Shown here in pieces: positions 11,510-23,297 of a DNA stretch of 64,000 bases (positions are counted from its first letter, which is position 1; each line of letters begins with the position of its first letter). Both the position numbers and the translations under genes were made by a program. The notes below the pieces were generated by a model that did no database searches, was not told the DNA's origin, and was given only the letters and a program-made list of their open reading frames with translations. This DNA comes from Agaricus subrufescens (lineage: Eukaryota > Basidiomycota > Agaricomycetes > Agaricales > Agaricaceae), in assembly GCA_029945375.1 (NCBI GenBank), contig CM057057.1, positions 3,100,001-3,164,000 on the forward strand, given 5' to 3'.

Positions 11510-13213
11510 ATGGGCTGCATCCGCCCCGCAACGCCTGGCTTCCTGGTCACTCTTACTGCCACTGTCCTTCTTGCAGTCGTCTCGTTCTGCGTACCATATT
11601 TCAAATCGATCTATTTCCTCAAAGCGGACATAAGCGTTGCCAACACCCATGGTTCAATAACCTTCGGCACTCTTGGTTATTGTCTGGAGCTTTCAAACGG
11701 AACAAGCTGTTCGAAGCCTTCAATCGGGTATCAGCTAGGTATTACACTACATAATCCAACCCTTCACTCGTCACTTACCCAATTCGAGATATCAATGGTC
11801 TAGTAGGCAACCATTTCGACGTCCAAATCCCCCAAGTCGCTGTCAAGTGGTTAACCTATGCACTTTTTCTGCATGTCGTCGGTCTCATCCTTGCAGCAAT
11901 TTCAGCTATCTTCGGCCTCCTTGCCCATGTACGTGAAATGTCGATGGCCTGCTGCAGTACATGTGTCTCCGGTTTCGCTGCAGTTGTCACCCTTGTCGCC
12001 TTCATTTTCGACATCGTCCTATTTTTCATCGCAAAAGCCCGTATCAACGCAGTCGGGAAGGCATCTATTGGAAACGCTATTTGGTTAACACTAGCGGCGT
12101 GGTTACTGCTCTTCTTCAGCGGTTGTTTCTTTGCAGTAGGACGCTGCTGTATCACCAAGCGCGGACCAAGGAATTGGGACAAGAGGAGCGGTAAAGATTC
12201 AGATGGCCCTGATACATCATATGCCGAGCATATGAGGATGGAGGCCATCAAGGCTGAGGCGAGTCGAAAGACGAGGCAAGCTACTACGGATGGAGGACTT
12301 CCCGCTTTTTATGAAACCGTACCCTTAACAAGTCGGGCTGAGAACGACTCCGTATACACTGATAAAGACGACACTGCCAACCATCGTGCAGGTGGTTATG
12401 CACCTGCTCCCCAAGGGACCCGTGCTGTGGATGAATACTATACTCCAACATCTCCGTACCCTCCTGCAAGTAGGCGCCCCGAAAGGCAAGCTAGTAGTCA
12501 TTCTCACGCTACCTCGACGTATCCTCGTGGTCCTCCAACCGTTGCTACTGCATCACCTCCTCTTCCTAGTAATAACCAGTACTCGTCCAATACTGCTTAC
12601 GACCCGTTTTCCAACTCTACCCCTTACTATGCACATGCGGCTGGTGGTTCATCTTGTACGTGTCACGATCGCTTCTTGGTCAATCTTTCTCATCCTCTCT
12701 TGTTTACTAGACCAGACGGCAACACCCCATGACCGACAACCATCAGCCTATCCCTCGCATGATCCATACAATAATTACGCATCACAACCGCAACCTCAGG
12801 CTGCGCACTATGCCGAACCATCGTTCAACCCAGACACCTATAACAATACCGGCATCCTCAACACCTCTCCGAGCCCACCTATGCCGGCTGGGGCTTCTAA
12901 TCCATACATAACCACTTCTAACCCGTACGCCTCATACAACACACAGTCACCGCCTCCACAACATATCTCTCAGCGCCAGTATTCTCTCAGTGGCGATAGT
13001 TATGGTGGCACACCACCAGCACAAAATAATTTTTCTTACATGTACCCTGGGGCTGGGGCCTCATCTGGTGGCTATATCGCACCCGCAAATACTGCCCGGG
13101 AGGCAGTAGCAAGAGCACCAGTTGCTGATACATCGCAATCGAATTATAATGATGCGCCTCCCGAATATGATGCAGGAGTTTCTGGTGGGGCAGGGCATTG
13201 GGGCAAACCATGA
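11510..13213 (+). CDS. RIM9: SUR7/PalI-family plasma-membrane protein, pH-response regulator PalI/Rim9-like
   Basis: PalI/Rim9 helps place the PalH/Rim21 alkaline-pH sensor in the plasma membrane. The protein is 527 residues in three exons: 11510..11738, 11804..12655 and 12711..13213, with introns of 65 and 55 bases and frames that close exactly. It has the family layout of four membrane spans. The first is at about residues 10-30 (LVTLTATVLLAVVSFCV), followed by an extracellular loop with GTLGYCLELSNG and two cysteines. Then come WLTYALFLHVVGLILAA, a span after MACCSTC (VTLVAFIFDIVLFFI), and AIWLTLAAWLLLFFSGC. A long cytoplasmic tail rich in Pro, Ser, Tyr and Asn ends in NYNDAPPEYDAG. The PPEYD motif resembles a WW or NEDD4-type ligase binding site. 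Another Sur7-family member is the alternative. Confidence 0.85.
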
Positions 13214-15415
13214 TCATTTCATGGACTTGCAAGCTTTTTCCTTGTATGAAATGTTTCGCTTTCCACCGAACGGTATCAGTTTGATGTCACTGATAATGAC
13301 TGTTATATGGACTGTATTTAATTTCACGAGAAAAGCTTTGTATACCTTATACTGGGGCTATAACCTTGGATTGTCATGACATGACATGACATTTAGTATT
13401 GTTTGCTAGTGTAAGTCATCTACGGGAGGTGTTCGATTTCGGAGCTCGTTTCATCAAAAAGCCTCGAAAAACAGTCACGGAGGAAATTCTGCAGCTGCAT
13501 TTCGGGTGGTTTGAGTTATCACATGAATTATATCCTACTCACTACGATCGTCGATCGTATCCAAGAGCACTGCCTCAGAGTTCGATTTGCTTCTTTGATT
13601 GACCAGTGATTGATGTGATGCAGAGAAAACAAAACAATCAGCGAAGTACAAGAGCTTGTTCGGTCCACCAAGTTCTCGAAGAATACACTTGAGTACTCGA
13701 GTAGACCATCCTCCCTGTTCAAGCTATAAGAGTTGGAAGTCGGTGATAAGGATCATTTCGTTGCTTGACCCACTCCCTGGCCTTAACCCCAGGTCTTACG
13801 GAACGAAACATCAATCAGATCAAGCGAGATAAGACTTAGGTTATCATTACATACTTGCGATGTTGATTTCCTTGTGTATACAAAAATAACGTATCGCTTG
13901 TTGCAAAAAAGGTACGTACCTGAGGTATACAACGCTGTCACCCATGCGGACTCGAACATGTTTCACTCTCGGCATGTCATGGACATCAAGGTCGTCTGTC
14001 ACAATGACTTAAAACCTGACGTCGCTGTTCTTCTCAAGATCCTCTACTGAGCCCTACCAGAAAAAACATATATATATGTAAGGATCCTGGAAACGCGCAG
14101 AACAAATACGTAGAGCTTGCTGCAAATGCTGGCATCCGACGAGGCCCTCTTCGGTAACTCGAAAGTCACCATGAGTGTCCCTTGCTTGGTCGACTAGCCA
14201 GGGTATGTAGCCCATATGTCCTTCAGTATTTAATCATTTCGCTGCTTAAGCGGCATCTCATAGTACCGAATGCGCATCGAGATGAATTACAGCATTATAT
14301 CCCGTATACGAGCCTTCGCAGACCGAAGAACCGGTAGAGCAGGGCCTTAATGGTTGACCTTGCTAATACATTTCGGGAAGACTGCCATGAGCGTCAACTC
14401 TCACGCCGCGTACGAGTCGCAGCTATATCGACCATCTATCGAGACTACGGTGTGAATGCACTGGCATTGGCTTTGTGGTTCCCGCTGATGAGAATAATGA
14501 GTGATCCTCGGATAGATCAAAACCCGCCTTTGAGTAAATTACTGAGGTTCAGGAAGACCAAATTATCACGAAACAGGATCATCCTCGGCAGTTGCAACAA
14601 CTTTCGCAGGCAGATATGGGTAGTACGCGTTTTACATCTGATCGACAGCCCGCGCATCTCGAAGGGGCTGGTTCTAACTGTTGTCATGAGACGGTCAAGA
14701 AACTGAGTGAAGACTCACGTCATCAAACCATTCAACTGCCTTAGTTGATGGACATTGGAGACCAAATTGTGCTCTGATCAACGTCGCTCGCTGATCATTT
14801 GATGCAATTCATGCGTTTTTTGTTATATACCCATCTGGCTGATAAAGGATGACTGTGATGAAAAGCATACCAGGTATTGTGATGCCGCATTCACTGATAA
14901 AAAGGCAAACAGGAGAAAAACGCTGGTCAAGAAAAGAGCTGCTGGATTTGTAGACCACCCCCTTCAACGAACTCAGTCAGCTCCTTGATTACCGCTCTTG
15001 GAGGGCCAGGGCAGTGCGGGGGTGGATTTTGTTGATACTCATGTCCACCTACCAATACACTGTTCCTATACCAAAGGGGTAAGTAGGCGTAAGTTGACTA
15101 CTTCGCTCGAGAAGATTAGATGTGTGCCTGTAGGTCGCTTCGAACGGAAGGTGCTCATTCCAGTGCAAAACGTACGGGAATACAATTCAGACGTCAATAT
15201 ACTTAGTACAGGAAGTTTAAGAATACAATTTGGATTAAATATACATACCATACAAAACACTATTAAGACAGGGAATATTCTACAACTAGGGACGGGGGAT
15301 ACTCTACTAATACTCTATAGCGGTACAGGCCATTCTTGGGGTCCGTAGAATGACAAATGCGTAGGATACTATGATACACCAATAATCATACGTACAATAG
15401 TTCGATGATTGATGA
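13214..15415. other. Gene-poor gap of 2.2 kb
   Basis: No convincing gene. Three tandem ATGAC units lie at 13376-13390. Protein-like fragments occur on the plus strand at about 13920-14480 (for example THADSNMFHSRHVMDI and SHAAYESQLYRPSIE), but stops and frame changes break them and I cannot assemble a gene. Open frames at 14350-14706 and 14998-15348 have no recognisable content. The first part should hold the 3' end of the PalI/Rim9 transcript. Confidence 0.5.
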
Positions 15416-17651
15416 TCAATGACTGGAGAATGAGCTAAAAGGAGAGCTAGCAAAAGGAGTCATTTCAGTTTTAATTGCATGATATACACGAATGGTCCGA
15501 ATGTTGATAGGCTCCTCAGAGTTTTCGAAAAAGGACTGGAGGTCTTGGTTGTGACTATTGGTGATAGAGGGCGATGAGAAGCTTTCAGGGTCGTACTCTG
15601 CATTCATTGGCCAGTGGAACCTCTGGCGTCGGAAGCTACGTAAATTAAACCTGTTTCAGTAGGAGCTCAAGTAGAACAGTCAGAAACCTCACCTCTCGTA
15701 GGTCCAGAGTGCATCATTCCACTCAGAATCAGGTACTATTACTTTTCCATCATTATCGATACTTGCTCGAACGTAATCGGCAAGAGCAGTTCGCCACCCA
15801 AGAAGGGTATGTATCCATTTGCATGCATGAAACTCGGTCTCGGCAGGTGTGAGGGGAATGAATGTTGAGGGAGAAATGATTATACCGGGGGACTGACGTA
15901 TTCCGCCAGTGACCGGATGAAAGTATGGTTTATGATTGTCGATCACTGGTTGTTTCAAAGACGTGGACACCGTAACAAGGTCTGAATATGATATGCCTAG
16001 ACGATCTGCAGCTTTTGCGCTGTGCTGCGAGGAGGGAGAGGATGACGTAGGACTCAATTCATGGCTTGCCAGCGAATGTTGACGAGATCTTCTCTCTGCA
16101 AGGTCGCCTAAACCTTGGTCGGGGTAACTGTCAAGGACCAAACTTGCGCGTGTAGCGATCCGATGCGAGCAAGCAGAAGACAAGGGTGCAAGTTGAATGT
16201 TAAAAGTCCGCGTGTTACAGGCATTTCCAGGGCCAAAAGTGATCCTCAGCAGGTCAGGGATGAAATCTTGAGGAGATGGATGAATGAAGCTTTGCTGGAG
16301 CATACCAACGAAGGTATCCTCCACATCATGAGATATTTGACTTGCGTTGAACCACTGTCTACGATATTCTTCTGATCGCCGCTGAGAAACTTTTGCTGGA
16401 GATAATTGGGATTCGAACTGCCTTGTATTCTGGACGGAGTTAATGCGGATGTTGGGTGCTTTGTGTCTAGTCAATGTTGGGGTAGTTGAATCAGGCCTTC
16501 CTCGACAACGGGAAGAACTGTGCCGCAGTGAACTTGAGGCAACTGGAGAGGAAGCTTTAGGAGGGGCGTTGGGGAAGGGGCCATAAGGGAAGTAAAGCTG
16601 GTCGTCAATTACTTCTAATTGGCCTCCAACAGCCAAGACACGTCGAGCTTCGGAAAGCACAAAGCCCCATTTCTCGTGAGGAATGGCCAGGCATAAATCG
16701 GCTAGGCGAACGAAATCGAAACTTTGGTCTGGGAACGGTAAGGAATATTTGACACTAGCACTAATGATAAGTAGAGACCTTGATTAGAGAATAGACGACA
16801 CATACAAATTCCCCTGAACCAAGCGAATATTTGACCGATCTCGCACCTCTGGCAGCAAAACATCAACCAGATCGAAGCCGGTGAACTCAGCATAGGGCCA
16901 ATGATGTGAAGCATCCAATAACCAGTGACCTTGCCCACAACCCAGGTCCAGCACGTTGTTAGGTTGTTTGTCCATCGAAGTACTGAAAGTCGGGACAGAT
17001 GAGGCCAGACGACGCAGTAATACATTTGAATATTTTTCACTAGATCCGTCGTCAGTGGAGCCAATTAATCAAAAATGATGATGCTAACTTTTCAAGCATA
17101 ACCCGGTCGTAGGATTGCATGTAAACCTCACCCGAACAAGGACCCTGCCGCACCCTCTTCTTCATAAAAGCGTTTTCAGGACGACTGACTTTGCTATCAT
17201 CGTAGAATTGCTTCGGGAAAAGGTCCGTTGCAAGTTCGAAAGACTCCATCAACGCATTACTGACAGGCCCTCTCCGAGAGGGCACGGGCGGTGCTTTGCG
17301 GAAGTGTCCCTTCTTGTCCTTCTCCTGATCCTTTAACGGCTGATGATCCACCTCTAACAGCGGATGGTCCGGAATAGCCATCAATAACGATATCGAATCT
17401 CTCTGGGATAGCTTGATGGGTCGTGGCTGAGTATCAGCGTCTTCCAATAACAACTGCGACACAGGTCGATAGTGGCCAATTGAGCGCCTTTTGAGCCGGG
17501 GCACAGCCAGGGTTTCGTGGAATGAGCGAGAAAAGAATGGGAAAAAAGACTTGGAGGGTACATATTGAGATCTTGTAGTGGTCATTATGTTGCAGACTGA
17601 GGGGACCAGGCGTGCCAACAAAGTCAGCCGCAATTGAAGGTTGCAGGCCAC
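15416..17651 (-). CDS. SAM-dependent methyltransferase (class I fold), substrate unknown
   Basis: A Rossmann-type methyltransferase. Motif I is clear: NVLDLGCGQGHWLLD, then the acidic end of strand 2 (FTGFDLVDV) and a post-I segment (NIRLVQGNL). The next exons give SLPFPDQSFDFVRLADL (motif IV region) and SEARRVLAVGGQLEVIDDQ (motif V/VI region, the usual 'R-VL-PGG' type). The N-terminal part before the fold includes a Ser/Arg-rich segment. The C-terminal half carries a long insert with few hydrophobic residues, then TEFHACKWIHTLLGWRTALADYV. The last intron joins YER to FNLRSFRRQRFHWP. Translation may start at 17651 (MACNLQ) or at the internal Met at 17585 (MTTTRSQYVPS); the second looks more natural. 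The family resembles fungal methyltransferases of unknown substrate. No neighbour suggests a pathway. Confidence 0.8.
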
Positions 17652-18010
17652 TTAGAAACCCGAAGTTTGAACCGTTGGGCTGAGAGGATAGATTAAAGGG
17701 AAGTAAAATATGTAGATCAACACCCGGGGTTACGTGTAAGGACACCACCGGTGTGACAAGCCTCCATCATTATAAACCCTGATTAAGGGAGATGATAAGG
17801 ATCTGGTCCATTAGGAACACATCTTCGGCCGGGTAATGGAGCAAGGTGAAGTCGTATAGCCTGTTCCACTTTTGATAGCAACAGAATATCAGGGATAATC
17901 TGAGATTTTATACAGAGGGAAATTACCGACAGGGACCTCGGTTGGATTTAAGCATAGCAAAAGTAGATAACTATCGTCTAGTGCTGGTAAGAGACATTGA
18001 AAGAGGTTTT
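17652..18010. other. Intergenic gap
   Basis: The upstream region of the methyltransferase gene and the 3' flank of SF3B5 (359 bases). Nothing else is visible. Confidence 0.5.
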
Positions 18011-18543
18011 CAATCATCGTCTTTGCGCGGTGGGGGCCCGCATGGTTGGAGCATTCGCTGGGAAAACGTGCGTTAAGCTCGTGTCCACATGAAACATGGT
18101 CACCATCAATATACCTCTGTCATTTCAAATTTAGCTCTTCCAATTGCTTCTCCATCTGCAATGGCGAGGTATGAAGCCAGCGTAGGGTGACTAACGATTG
18201 AGGCTAAGGTGTCACGATGCTGATGAGTGACCCAGTCGCTGAAACAGAAAGGTCCTGTCAGTGTTCTGAATAGCAAGTCTAAAAAATCCAAGCCTCACTA
18301 TTTCGCGATATCTGCATGCCCTGGTAATATGGTTGGACTTCGGGGAAAGAACAAGAAATGGTGAACCTACCAGTCCCGGTATATCGAGCATGGACTAAGA
18401 AATGAAATATAAAATTGATCAAACAGGCCTTGGAGTAGACTCACGATGCTCCAACTGCGTGTTTGCGGTGTAACGGAGTTCCGAAGACTATAGGGAAGAG
18501 TAAATACATCAACTGGAAAATGAAATTGGAGATGGCCTACCAT
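18011..18543 (-). CDS. SF3B5: Splicing factor 3B subunit 5 (SF3b10), U2 snRNP
   Basis: SF3B5 is a small subunit of the SF3b complex of U2 snRNP, which binds the intron branch-point region. I assembled 87 residues from six exons. They read M | SSELRYTANTQLEH | LHARYTGTG | HADIAKY | DWVTHQHRDTLASIV...FEMTE | RMLQPCGPPPRKDDD. The family hallmarks QLEHLxxRYxGTGHAD, the NQHRDxxAS-like segment and the ending MLQPCGPP are all present, and the length matches the usual 85-90 residues. Only spliced models give this: the unspliced frames look meaningless. The first exon holds just the ATG (18543..18541), directly followed by GTAGGC. Five introns in 87 codons is dense even for this window. It is head-to-head with the C1D/Rrp47 gene. 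Confidence 0.93.
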
Positions 18544-18608
18544 GAGTGAACGGACGAAAGTAGGACGTCCACACGTGACTATTTTTTTCTTTCTAGTCAC
18601 CAACCATC
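18544..18608. promoter_or_regulatory. Compact bidirectional promoter of SF3B5 and C1D/Rrp47
   Basis: About 65 bases separate the two divergent start codons. The stretch contains a CACGTGAC element (an E-box-like CACGTG core at about 18573-18578) followed by a T-rich tract. Both genes act in RNA processing, so coordinate expression is plausible but inferred. Confidence 0.6.
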
Positions 18609-19635
18609 ATGGCCGACGAAACTGGGAGGGTGAAAGCAAGACTTGCAGCTCTGAACACCTCACTTGGCGAGTTAGAATCGCTACTGGAGCCTCTCTTGGC
18701 CCAATCGCTCCCGGAGACACTCCTTAGCCTTGATCCAATGCAACAGGCCAAATTCCAAACAGTCTTGCCATACGTCATATACGATCTCATTTTTAGTGAG
18801 TCTCGTACTTGAACTGTAGTTTGTGTGATTAAATCTGTCCAGTATACCTGAAAACAAAAGGCATTAATCCTAAAACTCATGGCGTGATCTCGGAGCTCGT
18901 AAGTTGCGGATTTTTTTTTTTGTGGGTACATCGTGCAAAATGCGCCATAATTAATCCCAGGATAGAGTCCGCCAATACTTTGAGAAAATTGATCAAGCAG
19001 AGAATCCCCCAATAAGTTTGTGCAGCAGTATTCTTCACTGGCGTAGCTCAATTCGTTCTGCTAGGACGAAGCGAGGTGGACAAAGATGCTGCAGGTCGTT
19101 TCATCAAGCATGCAATAGCACAGGCTCGATCAAAAGTCGCAACACCCTCTCAACCTGAGCCGGCTGTCCCTTTTAAACTCACGAGCAAAATGATTGCCAG
19201 AGCCCAATACGAGCGCGCCCTCGAAAAAGAACGCGATGTCGAGGAGGCTACACTTGACGTGTATGATGAGGTTGATTCAAGTTCGGATGATGACAATGCA
19301 GCAAGTGAGGGCGGAGATCATATGGAAGTAGACCAGGTAGCAACCAAACACTCAAGGCGTCAACGCCCCCCAGTGGACCCATTTGCAGGTATTTACTAAT
19401 TCTTGCTTCACACCCTTACTTTGATGCTCCATAATCAGGTTATGAAGAAGAAAGTACCACGATGGAGACAAGCAGAAAGTCACAAAGTGGTCAGCCCCTG
19501 TTTCTTTCATAATAGATAACAATAGTCATAATCAAATAATCAGTACAAATAGACACTGCGACAGATACCCAATCAACAACAACTTCGGCTCATAAAAAAC
19601 AGGAAAAGAACAAAGGGAAACAAGTACTACGATAA
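18609..19635 (+). CDS. LRP1: C1D/Rrp47 (Lrp1)-type nuclear exosome cofactor, Sas10/Utp3/C1D family
   Basis: C1D/Rrp47 binds the exosome nuclease Rrp6 and helps 3' processing of rRNA and small RNAs in the nucleus. The model has six exons (18609..18795, 18843..18898, 18961..19015, 19065..19388, 19439..19486, 19544..19635) that close to 253 residues. The N-terminal half is a helical Sas10/C1D domain: an LEPLLAQSL region, MQQAKFQTVLPYVIYDLIFIYL, then GVISELDRVRQYFEKI and SEVDKDAAGRFIKHAI. The last two are the family signature. The C-terminal half has an acidic stretch (DEVDSSSDDDNAASE) and ends in a Lys-rich tail (HKKQEKNKGKQ), as expected for RNA or Rrp6 binding. It converges with the halogenase gene: only 33 bases lie between the two stop codons. 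Confidence 0.9.
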
Positions 19636-19668
19636 ACACGATCCATCATCGAGTACAACAAAAGTGAA

Positions 19669-21910
<2,242 letters not shown>

Positions 21911-23297
21911 TCTTGCTATAGACCTTGGAAAGGCAATAGGAAGGATGTGGGCTGTTGGGGGAGTGTATGAAAAAAAAAGGTGGCACCACTGCTTTACTTA
22001 AATACCTCTGAACTCTATTGATTCATTCCAAGCCAAAGCAAGGAGATGCAAACATGAGAAGGTCTTGGAGACTCCGAGCAAGCTCCGCCGCTTACGTGCA
22101 AAATCCTGACTATGTTTTTTCGAGCAAAGTTGTGAAAAGTGGACTACTTAGCCCCATCCCTGCGATGGTGTGACGCGCTAAGTTTATTCAAATTATCTAA
22201 AATGACAAAACATTCTCAGCTTCCGTGGGCGCCAAGATCAGACCCCAACTTCTCCATCCGTGCTTTCCATTTCCAAAAGATGTTTACTCCGGTGAATTTC
22301 TGACATATGTTTGCGGAACGCCTAGCCCACGGAGTTGTGTAGCCGAGCTGGCCGACATTATATCGTATCTGCGCCTAGCACAGTAATTGAGCCCCTTGAT
22401 TGTTAGACACCAAGTATCCCTTCTTCTCCCCATTATCCATAGCACCGAAATCAAGCTTCCGTCAAAAAAGGTGCAAGCCTTCGTCAACTTGTTCGGGTCC
22501 ATAACGATCCACGGGGGATTACATGGCTGCTGTCCGTCATCGGGACGATCTCAACCAGAACTAGCACCAAGGGCCACCTTCATCCCGTATGGTGCTGTTG
22601 GTTGAATTAGCTCGGGTTGATGGTGTCTCCAAGCTTCTGCCTCGAAGAAGTAATCACCCCTTCACCGCGCGCATATATTTGTATAAATAGAAACTCATCA
22701 ATCCAAACAATCACGAGTGATGCGCGCAGGTTACTTCAGGATACCATATGCTTACTGACACACCCCATTAATTAGCGTCGAGAAGCAGTGCGCACTAAGG
22801 AGCAAGGGGAATGGTTGCTTTCCAATAGGTGATCCCCAGTGTTTAGTATGTTTCGTACAGCGCTATCTGGTAAGGATTCATCAACGATCTTCGGAGGGCG
22901 AGATTGAACGGAGGCTGCAATACCCCCATAAAAGGCTAGCGCCTACCAAAAGCCGAGCCTGTTGACAGAAAGCAGCCAGGAATTAGTGATTGATCTCTGA
23001 TCTGGCGACAATTAGGACGTTCTGATTCAGGCTGATTCAGTCTGACTACTGCTGGTACCCACCGTATGACGATTTTGTTCATCAGTCCCGCAGGGAGCTA
23101 AGCGGAGTGACCTAAGATGAGATTAGATGACTGATGGTGATTGATCAATTTTTCGTTAGTACAAATGTGGTACAATAACTTGGAGGAGGTACAAAATGTC
23201 CGATGTGTAGCAAAGGAGATAAAAATACAAGAAAATATTTTTATATACGTAGTGGCAAAAATAGTACAATTTGTGAGAGGAATAGAAAGGGAAAACA
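21911..23297. other. Intergenic gap of 1.4 kb
   Basis: It contains the halogenase upstream region and the 3' flank of the F-box gene. A plus-strand frame at about 22200-22386 looks protein-like (FPKDVYSGEFLTYVCGTPSP) but lacks a start and is short. A TATAAATAG element lies near 22680. Two CTGATTCAG-like palindromic units lie near 23020-23045. No complete gene is visible. Confidence 0.45.

Noticed and set aside
13930..13975. tRNA-like TTCGAGTCC segment on the minus strand
   Set aside because: Flanking bases do not form a T-stem or acceptor stem.
14998..15348. Plus-strand 116-codon frame
   Set aside because: No motif, no intron pattern and no homology that I can see; it lies in the 3' flank of the methyltransferase gene.
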